From Piromyces finnis (taxonomy: Eukaryota; Neocallimastigomycota; Neocallimastigomycetes; Neocallimastigales; Neocallimastigaceae): 64,000 nucleotides of DNA. Below are positions 1-17,780 of this stretch, piece by piece; position 1 is the stretch's first letter, and every line of letters begins with the position of its first letter. The stretch lies in assembly GCA_002104945.1 (NCBI GenBank), contig MCFH01000030.1, positions 186,001 to 250,000 on the forward strand. Reading direction: 5' to 3'. The notes under the pieces were generated by a model. The model did no database searches. It was not told where the DNA came from and was given only the letters and a program-made list of their open reading frames with translations. Position numbers and translations under genes: made by a program.

Positions 1-90
1 AGTGATTTCGGTAATTACTTTACTATTTTTATTATTATTTTCATTATTTTTATTATTATTTTCTTTATAACCTTCTATCATTTTTTTCAT
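1..90 (-). CDS. 5' end of an unidentified Asn/Lys-rich protein (partial at left edge)
   Basis: An ATG on the minus strand at 90 opens a frame that stays open to the window edge, giving about 30 residues that begin MKKMIEGYKENN and are then dominated by Asn and Lys. It lies 109 bp downstream of the APC4 stop on the same strand, so it is probably the first exon of the next gene. The composition is low complexity and no family can be named. It could be chance in such AT-rich DNA. Confidence 0.3.
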   Translation of the reverse strand, partial: MKKMIEGYKENNNKNNENNNKNSKVITEIT

Positions 91-198
91 TTTAAATTTG
101 AAAATATATACTTTTAAATAATATAATTATATATAAATGAATAATAATAAATATTACTGCTAATATGCTAAGTACAAAGAAATATAATCATGAATTTA

Positions 199-3100
199 TT
201 AATTATTATTAATAGTATTATATATTATTGGAAATCTAATATTACAATATTGTCCAGTAATTCTTTTATTTTTATCATATAAATTAAAGGCTGTATAATT
301 AACCATGTATTTCTTTATAATATAAATAATTTAATTTAGTAATAGAAATGATTATTAATTAACTTTCTATTTATTTTTTATTATATTATAATACCTTCCC
401 ACAATAAAATTTACAAATTAAATAACCTTCGTTTTTCATATTATAACTTAATTCATTATTATAATGTTCATCTTCTATTTCTGTTGAGATTGAATTATTT
501 CCAAATTCATTATCAAAATTTTGATTTTCTTCATCAAATCTTGTTTCATTATCAATAATTACACTTTTAAAAGTCTGGTTGTCGTGCGTTACGCTAAATG
601 AATAAATTAATGATAATGATCTACCAATAATATGTGATGGCATCAAAATAATTTCTTTTCCTTTCTTTGTTACTTCAAGAACAAGTGACATTAGTGAAAT
701 ATTTTTATATGCTGGAGATATCTGATTTTTATTATGTTTAGGGAATGTATATTTTATTGGATTATCAGCATAACTTTTATTTGAAAAAACTGGCTTTAAT
801 CTTTTACCTTGATATTTATAATTTGATAGTGAGATTATAGGTTCTTGATTATTATCCAATGCATCAGATATAATATTACAAGATCTTTTTTTACTATTCT
901 TTATTACTTTGTCGTCATTATCCTTTTTATTTTTAAAGGAAAGTAATAGAAGAAAACATTTAATATAAATCAATAAAATTTCGTAAATAGTTTTATCTTC
1001 ATTATCAAATTAATAAATATATAAATATATAAATAAACCACAAACCTTTTCATTTATACTATCATTATAATTTATTAACATATTATCTTCGTCATCTAAT
1101 GATACACATTGCTTTTTTGGGGAGTTCTGAATTCCTTCATCAGAAAACTTTCTTCTATTATTATATAAATAATTTTCATTTTCATTTAGAATGCTATTAT
1201 TTTCATTAAATATATTAAAACTTGTATTTAATGTATTTCTTGTATCCATATTGTTTTCATTGCTTGTTTCTAAACAATTTCCAAATTCAGAAAAAATTCT
1301 AGATATATTTTCATTATTATTCCTTTCGTTTTCTTCTTGATAAATATATTCTTCCCAGTTTTCTAGTTTTGATGATAGACTAGGTAAACTATTCATGTCA
1401 ATTCTTTCAGCAATATCAAATATTGTTTCAGGTTCTTTTTTAGAGGTTTTACTTTTACTATCTTCATTATTTTGAATGTCATTATTCATTACCGATCCAT
1501 CTTCATTAATATCAATAAAGTATTTATCTAGTATATTATTAGAATTACTAAATGCTGTATGAAGAAAATCTAATATTCCTTTTGAATCTTCAACTATTGG
1601 TGGCTTAGCATCTTCATTTACAATTATATTTAAAACAGATTGTAACCATGCAAAAAATGAGTTTAAATTTTTTCTTAATTTTTTAATTTCTATTGAAATT
1701 TCTTCTAGCATTCCTATTAATGATCCTGTCAATACAATAAATTGTTTAATATCTGCTTCAACAATTCCTAACGAAGTGAATTGTTCATCCCTATAAATAA
1801 TGTATGAAAAATATAACTATAAATGTTTTTATTTTTTAAAACTATTTTTCTATTTTGATATTTATAAGAGCCACTAATACCATTTACAAAAGCCCAATAA
1901 ATCACTTAGATAATATAATAATCTTTCACATCCTGGCTGGACATATTCAATTATTAATTTATATATATTTGAATAGGTGACATCTAATATTCTTTCCCAA
2001 TTTTTAATTCCCTATATAATTTTTAATAATTATTAACATATATTAACATATATTTTTATAAAATGATTAAAAATTATGCATGTAAATGACCTTTTCTTTT
2101 AGTTCATTTGATAAATAATGACGGACACTTTGAGTTGGTAACCCAGTAACAAATGTTATAATGAATTCTGTAATTGGTGGTGTAAAAACTATAATTACAA
2201 CAATATTATAATAATAATAAAGAAATATATCAATATAGTTTGAAATAATATTAAAATTTATAATAATAATGTATTATATAAATATTATATTGTGTACTGT
2301 ATTATATATATGCTATATATATGTATTAATAACATTATTACCTGCAAAGTCCTCCATAACTTCACTAAATTTTTTTAAATTATCATTGGTAATTTTAACT
2401 TTTCCTTCATACTCCGACTTCATATTTTTAATACCGCTATATATATAATTTAAATGTGAAATCATATTACCTAATTTTATTGCCAATGATCTTATCTTTT
2501 TTTTTTTCTTAAATATTATATTTGTATCAAATGTCATTTTATGAAGCTTATATTTTTTACTGATTGCTTTTAAATTGTAAGGTCTTGAATTATTACTATA
2601 TTGATTTAATTCATTTTCTAATTTTCCAGATAATATATCATTTTCAGAATCAGCTGAGATAACAATTAAAGAGATATAGTGAAAATCAATTGATAGGTAG
2701 GATGATACAATATATGGGTTCTTAAATAAAATAGTAATAAAGCAAAAAAAAAAATATTAAGTAATAATGTACATTGTCATTAAATAACCTAATTATTTAT
2801 TACAAATATAATAATTATATTATATTTTATTCTGTGTTTGTAAACTACTATTTTGTTAACTTTTACCTTAATATTACACATTGTATCTTTAGTAATATCA
2901 ATTGAGCCAAGATAGAATAAGCCAAACATACTATAAAACATAATAATGTTATTATATTATATATACTTTAATAGTAATTATTAAATTGTTACCTCATGTG
3001 AAATTGTCCTTTATTATCATATATCAATAAAATATCAATTTTGTCATCATTATTATGAATTTTTTCTGATAATAGTGTAGTACCCATTTTTGAATTGTTT

Positions 3101-4002
3101 GAAAAAATTTCTCCTGAATATTGTGAAATATTACTATAATTTTTTTTTATTATATAATTACATTTTGGTATATAAATCTTTACAATATAGCAATAACAAC
3201 AACAATAATAACAATAATATAAACATAATAAATAATACTTACAATTGCTGTGAATTTGGAATTTTACTTAAATTAGGTAAATCATTTTCAAGTGATGTCG
3301 TCATTGTTTTCATTATCTTTAGACACATAATATAATATTAATAATATAAAAATAATAATAATAATATATGATATTTAATTTATTAGAATTCAATGATATT
3401 TTAAATTTAAATTTATTTTTTAATTTCATGAAAATACAAACTTGATTTGGGTTCTTTGTATATGTTTCTTCTAACCATGTCATGGAGGTAATATATGCAT
3501 TTTTTGTGAAATGTGTCAGGGAGTATGCAATTTGTGAAGTTTCAACGTCTATTAATTTTAAAGAACCATCAATATAACCTATAGCTATTATTTTTCCTGT
3601 TATGGTATATATATATATTTCAATTACTTATTATGTACATTTTCTATAATTAAATTTTTAATTTTTAATTCTATTCAAAGTCTTATCTACCATCAGGTCT
3701 CCATTCTATTGAAGTTTGACATAAAGTACTATTAATTGCCCAAATTTTTTGTAATACGAATTTATCTTCTATCCATGTTGTTCGGTATACTGTTAATTTA
3801 TAGCTTGAATTCACTATTGCTAATAAATCCATTGAAGGACACCATTTAATATGAAGAATCTTTTCTTGAAAATTCTAAAAATATTATATTGATTATTATT
3901 TAGCTAAATTTTAATAAATTGAATTTTGGAATAAATATATGGTGTTTATTTTACAATATTTTCAGATTGAATATTTATTTCAGGATAGTTAGTGGATTCC
4001 AT
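199..4002 (-). CDS. APC4: Anaphase-promoting complex subunit 4 (APC4), multi-exon
   Basis: Scaffold subunit of the APC/C ubiquitin ligase, which triggers anaphase and mitotic exit. Translation begins at 4002 with MESTNYPEINIQ. The next exons give a WD40 region: IKWCPSMDLLAIVNSSYKL (about 3760-3860), then WRPDG split by an intron from GKIIAIGYIDGSLKLIDVE (about 3520-3600). These match the APC4 N-terminal beta-propeller. The helical APC4 domain follows: SMFGLFYLGSID, a long exon at 2340-2700, TEFIITFVTGLPTQSVRHYL (about 2100-2160), EYVQPGCERLLYYLSDL (about 1890-1960), and an exon at 1080-1732 containing FFAWLQSVLNIIV. The C-terminal third is acidic and Asn-rich, with KRPR-like basic patches. 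The last exon runs to a stop at 199. Roughly ten introns with GTAAAT-type donors are visible; exact joins were not all resolved. Length appears near or above the ~800 aa family norm because of Asn/Glu-rich insertions. Confidence 0.88.
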
Positions 4003-4534
4003 TTTAGTATTTAAAATAATTAAATATTTTTGTATTTATTTTAAAAAAAAAAATTAATTGAAATTTTGTAATTATTTATATAAAGTATATTATATTCCTT
4101 TTATAAATTAAGTATTATTATGTTAAAGTATTAATAGGATTCTCTCTTCCTCTCTCTCGCTCTTTATCAAATATTTTTTTTCATTATAGTGATTTATTTT
4201 CTAAATTGCAACTTTATTATAAATGATTGATAGTTTTTATACTTTTTTTTTTATTAAAATTTTAATTAAATAATATATGATATAAATTAATTATTGTAGT
4301 ATTATTGTAATATATAAATTATATAAAATAATTATTTAAAATTTTGAAATTGAAATAAATTGCTTTTTTATATTTTTTTTTAAAAATTCTCTTATTATTT
4401 CAATAAAAGAGATATAAAAGAAAGACATTCTTTTTTTTTTTTTATTTATAAATACAATACAATATAAAATAAAATAAAATACTACTAAATACACTAGAAA
4501 GTTAGAAAATTTTATTATATATTGCCATAATAAA
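4003..4534. promoter_or_regulatory. Divergent intergenic region with a CT-rich tract
   Basis: APC4 (minus) and the orphan at 4535 (plus) start head to head 532 bp apart, so this stretch must hold both promoters. It is nearly pure A/T except for an interrupted CT-rich tract at about 4140-4165 (TCTCTCTTCCTCTCTCTCGC), which stands out from the background. No recognisable TATA box can be singled out in such AT-rich DNA. Confidence 0.4.
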
Positions 4535-5785
4535 ATGTATAGTGATATTACAAAAGAAGTAATTAATACTTTTATTAAAAAAGAGAGACAAAATGAAGCA
4601 AGTTTTGTGGAACTATTTCCTAGTGTTGACCTTAATAAAATGGTAGAGTACTAATATAATTTAGTAAATAAATAAAAAAATTATTATTAATATTCTTTTA
4701 TTTTAAAATAGAAAAAAATATTTGATAGTGAATGTTATGAAACTAATAATAATAATAATAATAATAATAATGATACCATAGTAACCAATTTTTTTGAGTA
4801 TACAGGAAACAATACTAGTAATATTTTAAGAACAAATGATAATGCTAATAATAAAGATGATAATAGTATTGATAATTCTGAAATAAATATTAATACTTTT
4901 AATATGGAAGATAATTTAAATATGTTAGAAAAGTGTGATAATGCTGTTATTTTAATTGAAGAGGAAAATAAAAAACAGAAAGAATTAAAACCTAATCATA
5001 ATACAATAAGAAGTGATGGAAATAAATTTATGGAATTTTTAAATAGATCAAAGCAAAATGAAGAAAATACTATAGACAAAAATAGCGAATCATATAAAAA
5101 ATATTTAAATAACAAATCAAGCAAGTCTTTCATATCATATAAAAAATTTGAAGTATTAAATAGTACATTATTGCCTAATACAATAGATAGTATGTTCTCA
5201 GAATGTCCTAATGAATTTGACATATACGAATATAATAGCAATACTAGTACTAATAATAATTATAACAATTCAATAAATGAGCAGCATGTAGATAATACTA
5301 AAAAAATTGGAAAATTAATTAAAAAAGAGAATAAAAATTCAAATAATAATAAATACTTTAGTAATAATTTAAATGAAAATAAAACTATTAATAATAATAG
5401 GGATGTAAATGATATTTCCTTGAGTGACCATGATCTAACTAATCCAGATATAATTTTATCGAAAATTAGAAAATATAATGAAGAAATGGAAAAAATTCAA
5501 AATGAAATAATATCTAATTATCGTCTAAATTGTAAACCATCACTAAATTATAATATAAGTAATATTGAAAACATATCAAAAATAAAAATAACAGAAGAAA
5601 CTTGTATTGATGATGATACTGAACAACCGATTGAAGAAATATCATTAAAGAAAGATTTTTGGAAAACCTCCAACCTTTCTATTTCAATGAAAGAGTTGGA
5701 AAAAAAAAGTATAACAAATAATGATATAGATATAACTAGTAAGCCGTTCTTGAAAGTAGATAATTTTGTAACTTGGGAAGAATAA
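4535..5785 (+). CDS. Uncharacterised Asn-rich protein, two exons
   Basis: Exon 1 (4535-4642) encodes MYSDITKEVINTFIKKERQ and ends at a GTAGAG donor. Exon 2 (4712-5785) follows an ATTTTAAAATAG acceptor in phase 0. The protein is about 393 aa. The first 36 residues look like an amphipathic helix followed by FVELFPSVDLNKM. The middle is Asn/Ser/Asp-rich with a run of nine Asn from an AAT repeat. A short helical patch is present near IILSKIRKYNEEMEKIQNEI. The end is more conserved-looking: FWKTSNLSISMKELEKK and a terminal FLKVDNFVTWEE. I do not recognise the family. The conserved-looking N- and C-termini around a disordered middle suggest an adaptor or regulatory subunit, but this is inference. 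Confidence 0.7.
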
Positions 5786-7378
5786 TATATTGATGCTATG
5801 AATATATAATGAAAAACTGATATACTGTTAATTTTTAATTTTACTATTTTATATATATATATTTATATTTATTATTTCCTTTTTTCATTTTTCATTTATC
5901 TTATAGTATGTTTTATTTTACATTAAACTAAATACTAAATATATATTGTGGATTTTAACTGAATATGTATATTATTATATAATTACATTTTCTGTTATTT
6001 ATAATTTTAATATATTAAAATATATATTAAAATTTTAATATCAAATTATAATTTTAACTATTACATATATTACATACTAAACATATAATATATATTTAAT
6101 ATTGATTTTACACATATTATTAATACCATTAATAATAAATTAAGATTATTAATTATTAAAAATGTCTTTTATATGTATTTTTTTTTTTTTTTTTTTTTTG
6201 TAACTTTAGTAACAAAATAAAATTCTAAAAATTTTTATTTTTTTTTCTTAACTACTTAACATAAATAATACATAGAAAAAAAAAAAAAAATAAATAAAGT
6301 AATATATATATATTGTAAGGTAGAGTAAATTTTATTTGGTTTTTTCGTTTTATTTTATAATATACCAAAGTAAATGATTTATATAATGTTTTGCATTTTG
6401 TATTATTTAAAGAAAATAAAAACAAACAGTAAAAAATTCAAAATTTAAAAAGGAAAATAATTAATAAAATTAAAGAAAGAGAAAAATTATAAAAAGGAAA
6501 AATATTTTTAGTTCAATAAACAGTATTATTTTTATTATAATAAATAATAAATGTCCTTTTATTATTATTATTGTTATTTTAAAAAAATAAGAAATTGAAA
6601 TAGGCATTAGACATATAATAATATATAGTAATGTTTAATTAGATAATTATTATGAAAACTCTGTATATATTATATATATCATCTTAATATCGAAAAAATA
6701 AAAGATAAAGAAAAACAAACTAAAAAATAAACTTCTGATTAATTTAGATAACGAAAAAATAATTATTATAAAAATAAATTATCCATCAATAAATAAAATA
6801 AAAAAATTTTAAAATAGTAGGAGTATAAATACAGTAAATAAACGAATAAATAATAAATAATAAAAATATATATAAAGTTGTTTAGATGATATAAAAAAAT
6901 TAATTTAGAAAAAAAAAAATGAAATTTAAATTTTAAGTTAGAAATTCGATAATATACATATTAATACATATTATATAATGAGCAACTTTATATTAAAATT
7001 TAACATTAATAATTTTTAAAATATATATTTTTTTAATAATTGAAAAAAATGTTCGATATAAATCAAATCAATTCAAGATTTTTAAAATCTTGAATTATTT
7101 ATTTTATAATGAAAACTAAATTTTAATATTGACTAATCTTTTTTTTTTTTTTTTAAATTATTTAATTTAATCTAATCATTCTGTTATAAACTTAAAACAT
7201 ATTTCGATCTATATGATTTATATAAATGGATATACAATTATTTATAATAATATGTATATTTTATATTTCTAGAGTTAATAATTAATATTTTTAATTACAA
7301 GTTAAATTCAAAATTATATCAACTATAATTTAACATAATAAAATCAATAATTAAATTTTATTTTAGATAATAAATGTC
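5786..7378. other. Intergenic spacer, AT-rich, no gene seen
   Basis: About 1.6 kb of nearly pure A/T between the orphan gene and USP7. It contains T and A homopolymers (about 6177-6199, 6275-6290 and 7140-7154). No open frame with normal residue composition was found on either strand. The last few hundred bases presumably carry the USP7 promoter and 5' leader. Confidence 0.6.
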
Positions 7379-12815
<5,437 letters not shown>

Positions 12816-12850
12816 TATGTCAAAGTCTGATTTTTAAAATTTAATAGTTA

Positions 12851-12883
<33 letters not shown>

Positions 12884-13065
12884 ATTGCATATATAAATCT
12901 TTTTTTTTATTTTTTTAAAAAAAAGAAAAATATTTCAATTAATGGAATATATATATACAATTATATTATTGAATAATAACAAATTTAACACAATTATTTT
13001 AGTATTTAAAAAAACAATAAAATTTAATAAATAATTAGTAAATAATAACATGTAAAGAAAAAAAA

Positions 13066-13098
<33 letters not shown>

Positions 13099-13629
13099 AC
13101 AAAAAAACAAAAAAACAAAAACAGAACAAAACAAAAAATGCAAAAAAAAAAAAAAAGAAAAAAAAAAAAAAAAAAAAACTACCAAAATAATGTGCATATA
13201 TATTTTTTGAAATATAGTTTAAAAAATAAAACAATAATGATAGTAAAATTAAACTATTTATTATTATTCATTGTATTAAATACGTTTTGTTTTAGTAAAA
13301 TAATTTTTATCATTATTATAAATATTAGAAGGATATAAGTGAGATTAGTAGGCATTATGTCCGGAATAATTTTCCTTTTTAATTTTATTTCATTTAATTT
13401 ATTGGGAAGTACAATTTGTAGTGTGTTTTTCAGTATAATATTTATTATTATTATTATCATATATTATCAACTCAACTGATATAATATTAAATACTTTTAA
13501 AAAATTAAATAAATAAAATAATAAAAAAAAAAAAGTATTCTATTCCTTGTTTAAAAGAAGAAAAAAGATAGAGTAGAAATGATTTATTTTATTGTATATT
13601 TAAAAATTTAAATTTGCTATAAAACTAGA
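12816..13629. other. Intergenic spacer between convergent genes, homopolymer-rich
   Basis: Spacer between the 3' ends of USP7 (plus) and the STYX-like gene (minus). It holds a T run at 12852-12879, A-rich DNA with AAAAC units at 13070-13135, and long A runs to about 13180. Two short hydrophobic plus-strand frames occur: one at 13238 begins MIVKLNYLLLFIVLNTFCFS, and one at 13357 begins MSGIIFLFNFISFNLLG. They are AT-driven and have no supporting context. Confidence 0.55.
13070..13135. repeat. (AAAAC)n-like imperfect repeat
   Basis: Imperfect AAAAC pentamers grade into longer A runs. The minus-strand translation is Phe/Leu/Val/Cys-rich and non-genic. Confidence 0.85.
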
Positions 13630-14874
13630 TTAATATTCTTCATCATCATCATCATAACTGTCATCATCATCACTATTATCTCTTCGATGATTTTTTCTTG
13701 ATTTTCTAAGTGTCTGTTCAGAATTAGTATTACTATTATTTTTTGCTTTGAAAATCGGTTCATATTCCTATAAAAAAATTTTTTTTTTATATTGTTAAAA
13801 AAAAAATGTTTTTTTTTTTTTTTTTCTCATATTATTTTTATCCTATATATATTTAATAAAAACCTTTAGTTGAAGTTCAAATCCCATATTTGGTTTTATA
13901 CAAAATCTTTTTGATTTCACTATTTTAAAAGCTTCTTCATATGAAATATTATTGGATTCCATGAGATAGGCAATAACAAATGTAGGACTTCTAGATATAC
14001 TAGCATTACTATGAATTAATATTTTCCCATTAGAGTATAGAGCATTATTTATAAAGTTTTTAACTTTTTGGAAATGAGGAATCAATATTTCTAAAGGATT
14101 ATCTGAGGCATTACTATTAAAATTAATAAATATATATTTATATTAGTTATTAAAGTCCATTATATATTCAATGTTAATAAATTTATTTAAAGTATTGACA
14201 ATATTTATATATTTATTATTTGATTGAATTCCGTACATTACTAGATAAATAAATTGTCCCTTTAAATAAGGTTTTATTATATTTTCTTCTTTGGTATCTG
14301 TAATGCATAGAATATGTGTAATATGGTTTTCTTCTAAAAGTTTTAAGTTTTTTGCACAATAAAATGGTCCTAAAAAAAGACCGGGTATAATTTCTTGCAT
14401 TTCTCTTCTCATTTCATATTTCCATATATTATTTTCTTCATTATAATTTTCCTTTAATAAAAAGTACAATAATAAAAATAATATAATATAATATAATATA
14501 ATATAATATAATATAATATAAAATAATAAATAAATAAATAAATAAATGTGTAATAAGAATAAAAATAATAAAAAAGGTGAAGAAAAGGACAAATAGTTTT
14601 TTATTATTAAATGAAAAATTGATTGAAGTATTGTAATAAATTAGATTTTTAATATTATTTATACTATCTATTAACTATCTATTAAGAAATTTTCATTTTC
14701 ATTTCTTCTGTTTTATTAAATAAATGTGATAAATTTTATTTATTTAAATGGTTATATCTTATATTAAATAATATATACTACTATGAACATTTATAGATTT
14801 CACATTAATTAAGGAAATATTATATATATAAAAAATAGAAATATTTGATTATTACTTACATTTGTAATATCCAT
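13630..14874 (-). CDS. STYX: STYX-like catalytically dead dual-specificity phosphatase
   Basis: Pseudophosphatase of the dual-specificity family. Exons on the minus strand: a tiny first exon MDITN (14874-14860, GTAAGT donor); a second with MQEIIPGLFLGPFYCAKN and ITHILCITDTKEENIIKPYL (to about 14230); a third that continues FIYLVINASDNPLEILIPHF across an intron with a GTACGG donor; and an acidic last exon ending DDDDEEY at 13630. The spacing and the phrases EIIPGLFLGP, YLV..ASDNP and KRFCIKPNMGF follow STYX. In the active-site loop the HCxxGxxRS motif reads HSNASISRS: the Cys is Ser (codon 14008-14010) and the loop Gly is also Ser, so phosphatase activity should be lost. Known STYX proteins likewise lack this Cys and bind phosphoproteins instead. 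The fragment MSFSSPFLLF around 14590 is intronic repeat readthrough, not the true start. Confidence 0.85.
14478..14522. repeat. (ATAAT)n pentanucleotide repeat in STYX intron 1
   Basis: About nine copies of a TAATA/AATAT pentamer lie between the tiny first exon and exon 2 of the STYX-like gene. Confidence 0.9.
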
Positions 14875-15432
14875 CTTGGTAGAGTCTAAATTATTAATAA
14901 AATATTTTATTTTTTGTTGATTGTTCTGATTATTTTCTTTCTTTCTTTTTTTTTTTTTTTTTTTAACAATTAAGTAAATTATCAAATAATTAATAAATTA
15001 TATAAATTATATATATTAAATTATTCAATATTATATATTTCAATTGTTATATCTATTTTTTTTCTTAAAAATTACTTTTATAAAATATAAGATTATTATA
15101 TTATTGGCATATATTAACAATAAAACCTCAATATGATTTTATTTTAATTTCTTTTAAAGAGCTTAATTATCTCTTGAATAGATACTTTTTATTTTTTCTA
15201 TTATTATTATTTTTTTTAATAATTCTTAATTATGATATAATACTTTAATTAAAAATATGAAATTTGAATGGATAAATAGAAATAAAAAAAAATTAATAAT
15301 TAAAGTTTTATAATTGAATTTTAAAGGTTATTATTATTTTTTTTCAATAATGAAGGTAAAAAAAAAGAGGAAGATTTTTTAGCAAGTTAATACTTTTCTA
15401 TTAGAGCAACTATTTACATTAATATATATAGT
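14875..15432. other. Spacer between STYX-like and IPK1 genes
   Basis: 558 bp of AT-rich DNA holding the presumed promoter of the STYX-like gene and the 3' flank of the kinase gene. A T run lies at about 14948-14963. Nothing else recognisable. Confidence 0.6.
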
Positions 15433-17780
15433 TTAATCAATACATTCATTTTCACGACAATCACCAAAACATTTTTTATAGCTATGATAACATTCTACAA
15501 TATCTTGATCTAATTTATAATAATTTGGAATTTTTTGATACTTTTAGAATCTAAATCAACTACATGAATATTATATTGGTACTTTTTACTCTTTATCTTA
15601 ATTTCACGATAATTTTCCTTTTCAAAATTTAAATCAGATGCTTGTGCATTGTTTTCTGTAATTTTATTTGACTGGTTAATAATCGAGGAAGAGAGCTTTT
15701 TATTCAATGAGCCATCTAAAAATTTATACAATATTAGGAATTTAAATGTTCTCTTTGATACTAAAATTTTACTTTATGTTATATTATTATTTACCTTTAC
15801 AATTATTATCATCATCATTGATAGATTGTACAGCAATTAAGATTGAACAATCTTTAATAGTTTTTGATATTAAAAATTCTAATATATGTTGTTTTTTTTC
15901 TTCATCTGTGAAGATTTTTTCTTTTTTTAACATATTATCTTTTTTATATATATCATTCTTTAATAATTCTTTTCCGGAATGCGTAAGGTTGGTATATTTA
16001 GATGCTAATGGAAGAGATCTTGTTTTGTTTTTATAATTATTAAAACCAATAAACCAATCTTCCATTGTTGGTTCTTTCATTTCTTTTCTATTAACCGAAG
16101 AATCTTCTTTTAAATTTTAAACAAATAAAAAAAAATAATTTTTTTTTTCGTTTTACAATTATATACATGTTAAATTTGTTAGAAGACTATAAAATAGAAA
16201 TTAAAAGGATTATTAAATAAAAATTTACCTGATTGATAATCTTTATGGATGAAGTATTCATAAAATTGAATTATTTTCTCTATATCTAAGCTATCTAAGT
16301 TACGTTGATGAAATTTTAAACGATCAAATAATTCAGATTCCTGTAGAATTAAATATGTGAAGAAGTTACAAAATTCTTGTTTAAGGTTTTCTTTATTACA
16401 GTTAAAAAATTTTGTTAAATTTTCTATTAAATCTTCATTATTCATATTATCTTTATCTTTATTACACTTCTTATTATCTTTTGTGTCATCATTATCATTC
16501 GTATCAATCTTTATCTTTTTATTATTTTGCGATTTCTTATCTTCCTTTCTTTTACTCTCATCCTTTTTATTAAGCGATTTCAAATTTACTTGCTTTCCAT
16601 TTATAAATAGTTTCAAATTATTTCCAGGACAATTAAAGAGACTATTAATACTTTTATTAATACGCTCATTATCTTTAGAATATAAATCCAAGGGACAGAA
16701 ATGTTTTTTTAAAATAGGATGGATTTCATTAGTATTTATAGGTGGATTCCCTTCTATTTTATCTTTATTTTTGTATAAATAATGAAGACAGAAACGACAA
16801 TATTTATATTTTATTAAAGATTCTTTTTTAGTAAATGCACTTTTTAATGGATTTGGTTTAAATCCCCATTTAGGTTTTAATTCAATAGCAATTGTATGAG
16901 TTTCAGGGATAGATTGGTTGTTAGAATCATTTAATAAAGAATGATTATGATCTTTTATATTTAAAATTGAAGAATCATTAGAAGGGGTATTTAAATTGGA
17001 TATCACAGTACTTGAACATTGTTGGTATATTGATTTACTGACATCTTTTTCTTGCTCTGTGAATTCATCTAATTTAATTTGGTTATTTAAATTATTTGAA
17101 TTCACAAAATCTTTTTGGATTTTTATTTTATTTAAAAATTCAGAATTGAATATATTTAGGGCGTTTAAATCTAAAGATTTTGTTTCTTTTGAAGAGAGGA
17201 TGACTGTTTGATTTTTTTTTACTTTCGTGTAATCCAATGATAATATACCATAATATTGTTCATTATCAATACGATCGACAGAACGACGATTTTCTGGTCT
17301 ATACGAATATATATATTGATTTAGATTCTCCAAAAATGAAGAATTTACTTTTAAAAGTATATTCGTACCAGAAAAACGCTCTCCTAACAAATTATTTATA
17401 ATTAAATTATTGTAAAGAATATTATTTATTTGAAGCTTATCAATTAAATTATATATTTTATTATTGGTGTCATTGGTATTAATATCTTCTGTATTAATAG
17501 AATTATTATCAACACTATCATTAATTTTGGTCTCTTTATTTGCTGTAATTTCATCCTTGCTTTTTATAGATTGGTTTTTTAATTGTTGAATTTTATATTC
17601 TTCTAATGTAATTTTTCTTAGTCGTAGTATAATACCATTATATTCAACATTATTTCCACAGTAAGTGACAACTAAATTTGCTCTTCCTTCTGCTTTATAT
17701 TCCCAAAGTTTTTCATGTAGTAATTCTGGTAAGTCTGCAATTTTTATATTATTAACTATTTCGTTGATTTCATTTATCAT
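15433..17780 (-). CDS. IPK1: Inositol-pentakisphosphate 2-kinase (IPK1), one apparent frameshift
   Basis: Phosphorylates inositol pentakisphosphate at the 2-position to make phytate (InsP6), which supports mRNA export and inositol-phosphate signalling. Exon 1 (17780 to about 16230) starts MINEINEIVNNIKIADLPEL. It shows the family blocks EGRANLVVTYCGNNVEYNG, ILRLRK, GERFSGTNILLK, RPENRRSVDRID, ELKPKWGFKP, CRFCLHYLYKNK, HFCPLDLYS and NLKLFINGK. A second exon (about 16109-15795) carries MEDWFIGFNNY and LISKTIKDCSILIAV. The last exon has YNIHVVDLDSKSIKK. There the frame breaks: the family ending (IPNYYKLDQDIVECYHSY and CFGDCRENECID) continues in a different frame, as though one base were missing in an A-run (15531-15536 on the plus strand). 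The stop at 15433 assumes the shifted frame; in the literal frame the protein ends four codons after the break, at about 15510. An Asn/Lys/Asp-rich insertion lies between the kinase blocks. Confidence 0.9.

Noticed and set aside
13138-13460. Three short hydrophobic or Lys-rich frames in the USP7-STYX spacer
   Set aside because: Composition follows the homopolymers; the signal-peptide-like leader at 13238 ends within 35 codons with nothing after it.
13860-13900. Sequence resembling a tRNA B box (GTTCAAATCCC)
   Set aside because: It lies in an exon of the STYX-like gene and no cloverleaf can be formed around it.
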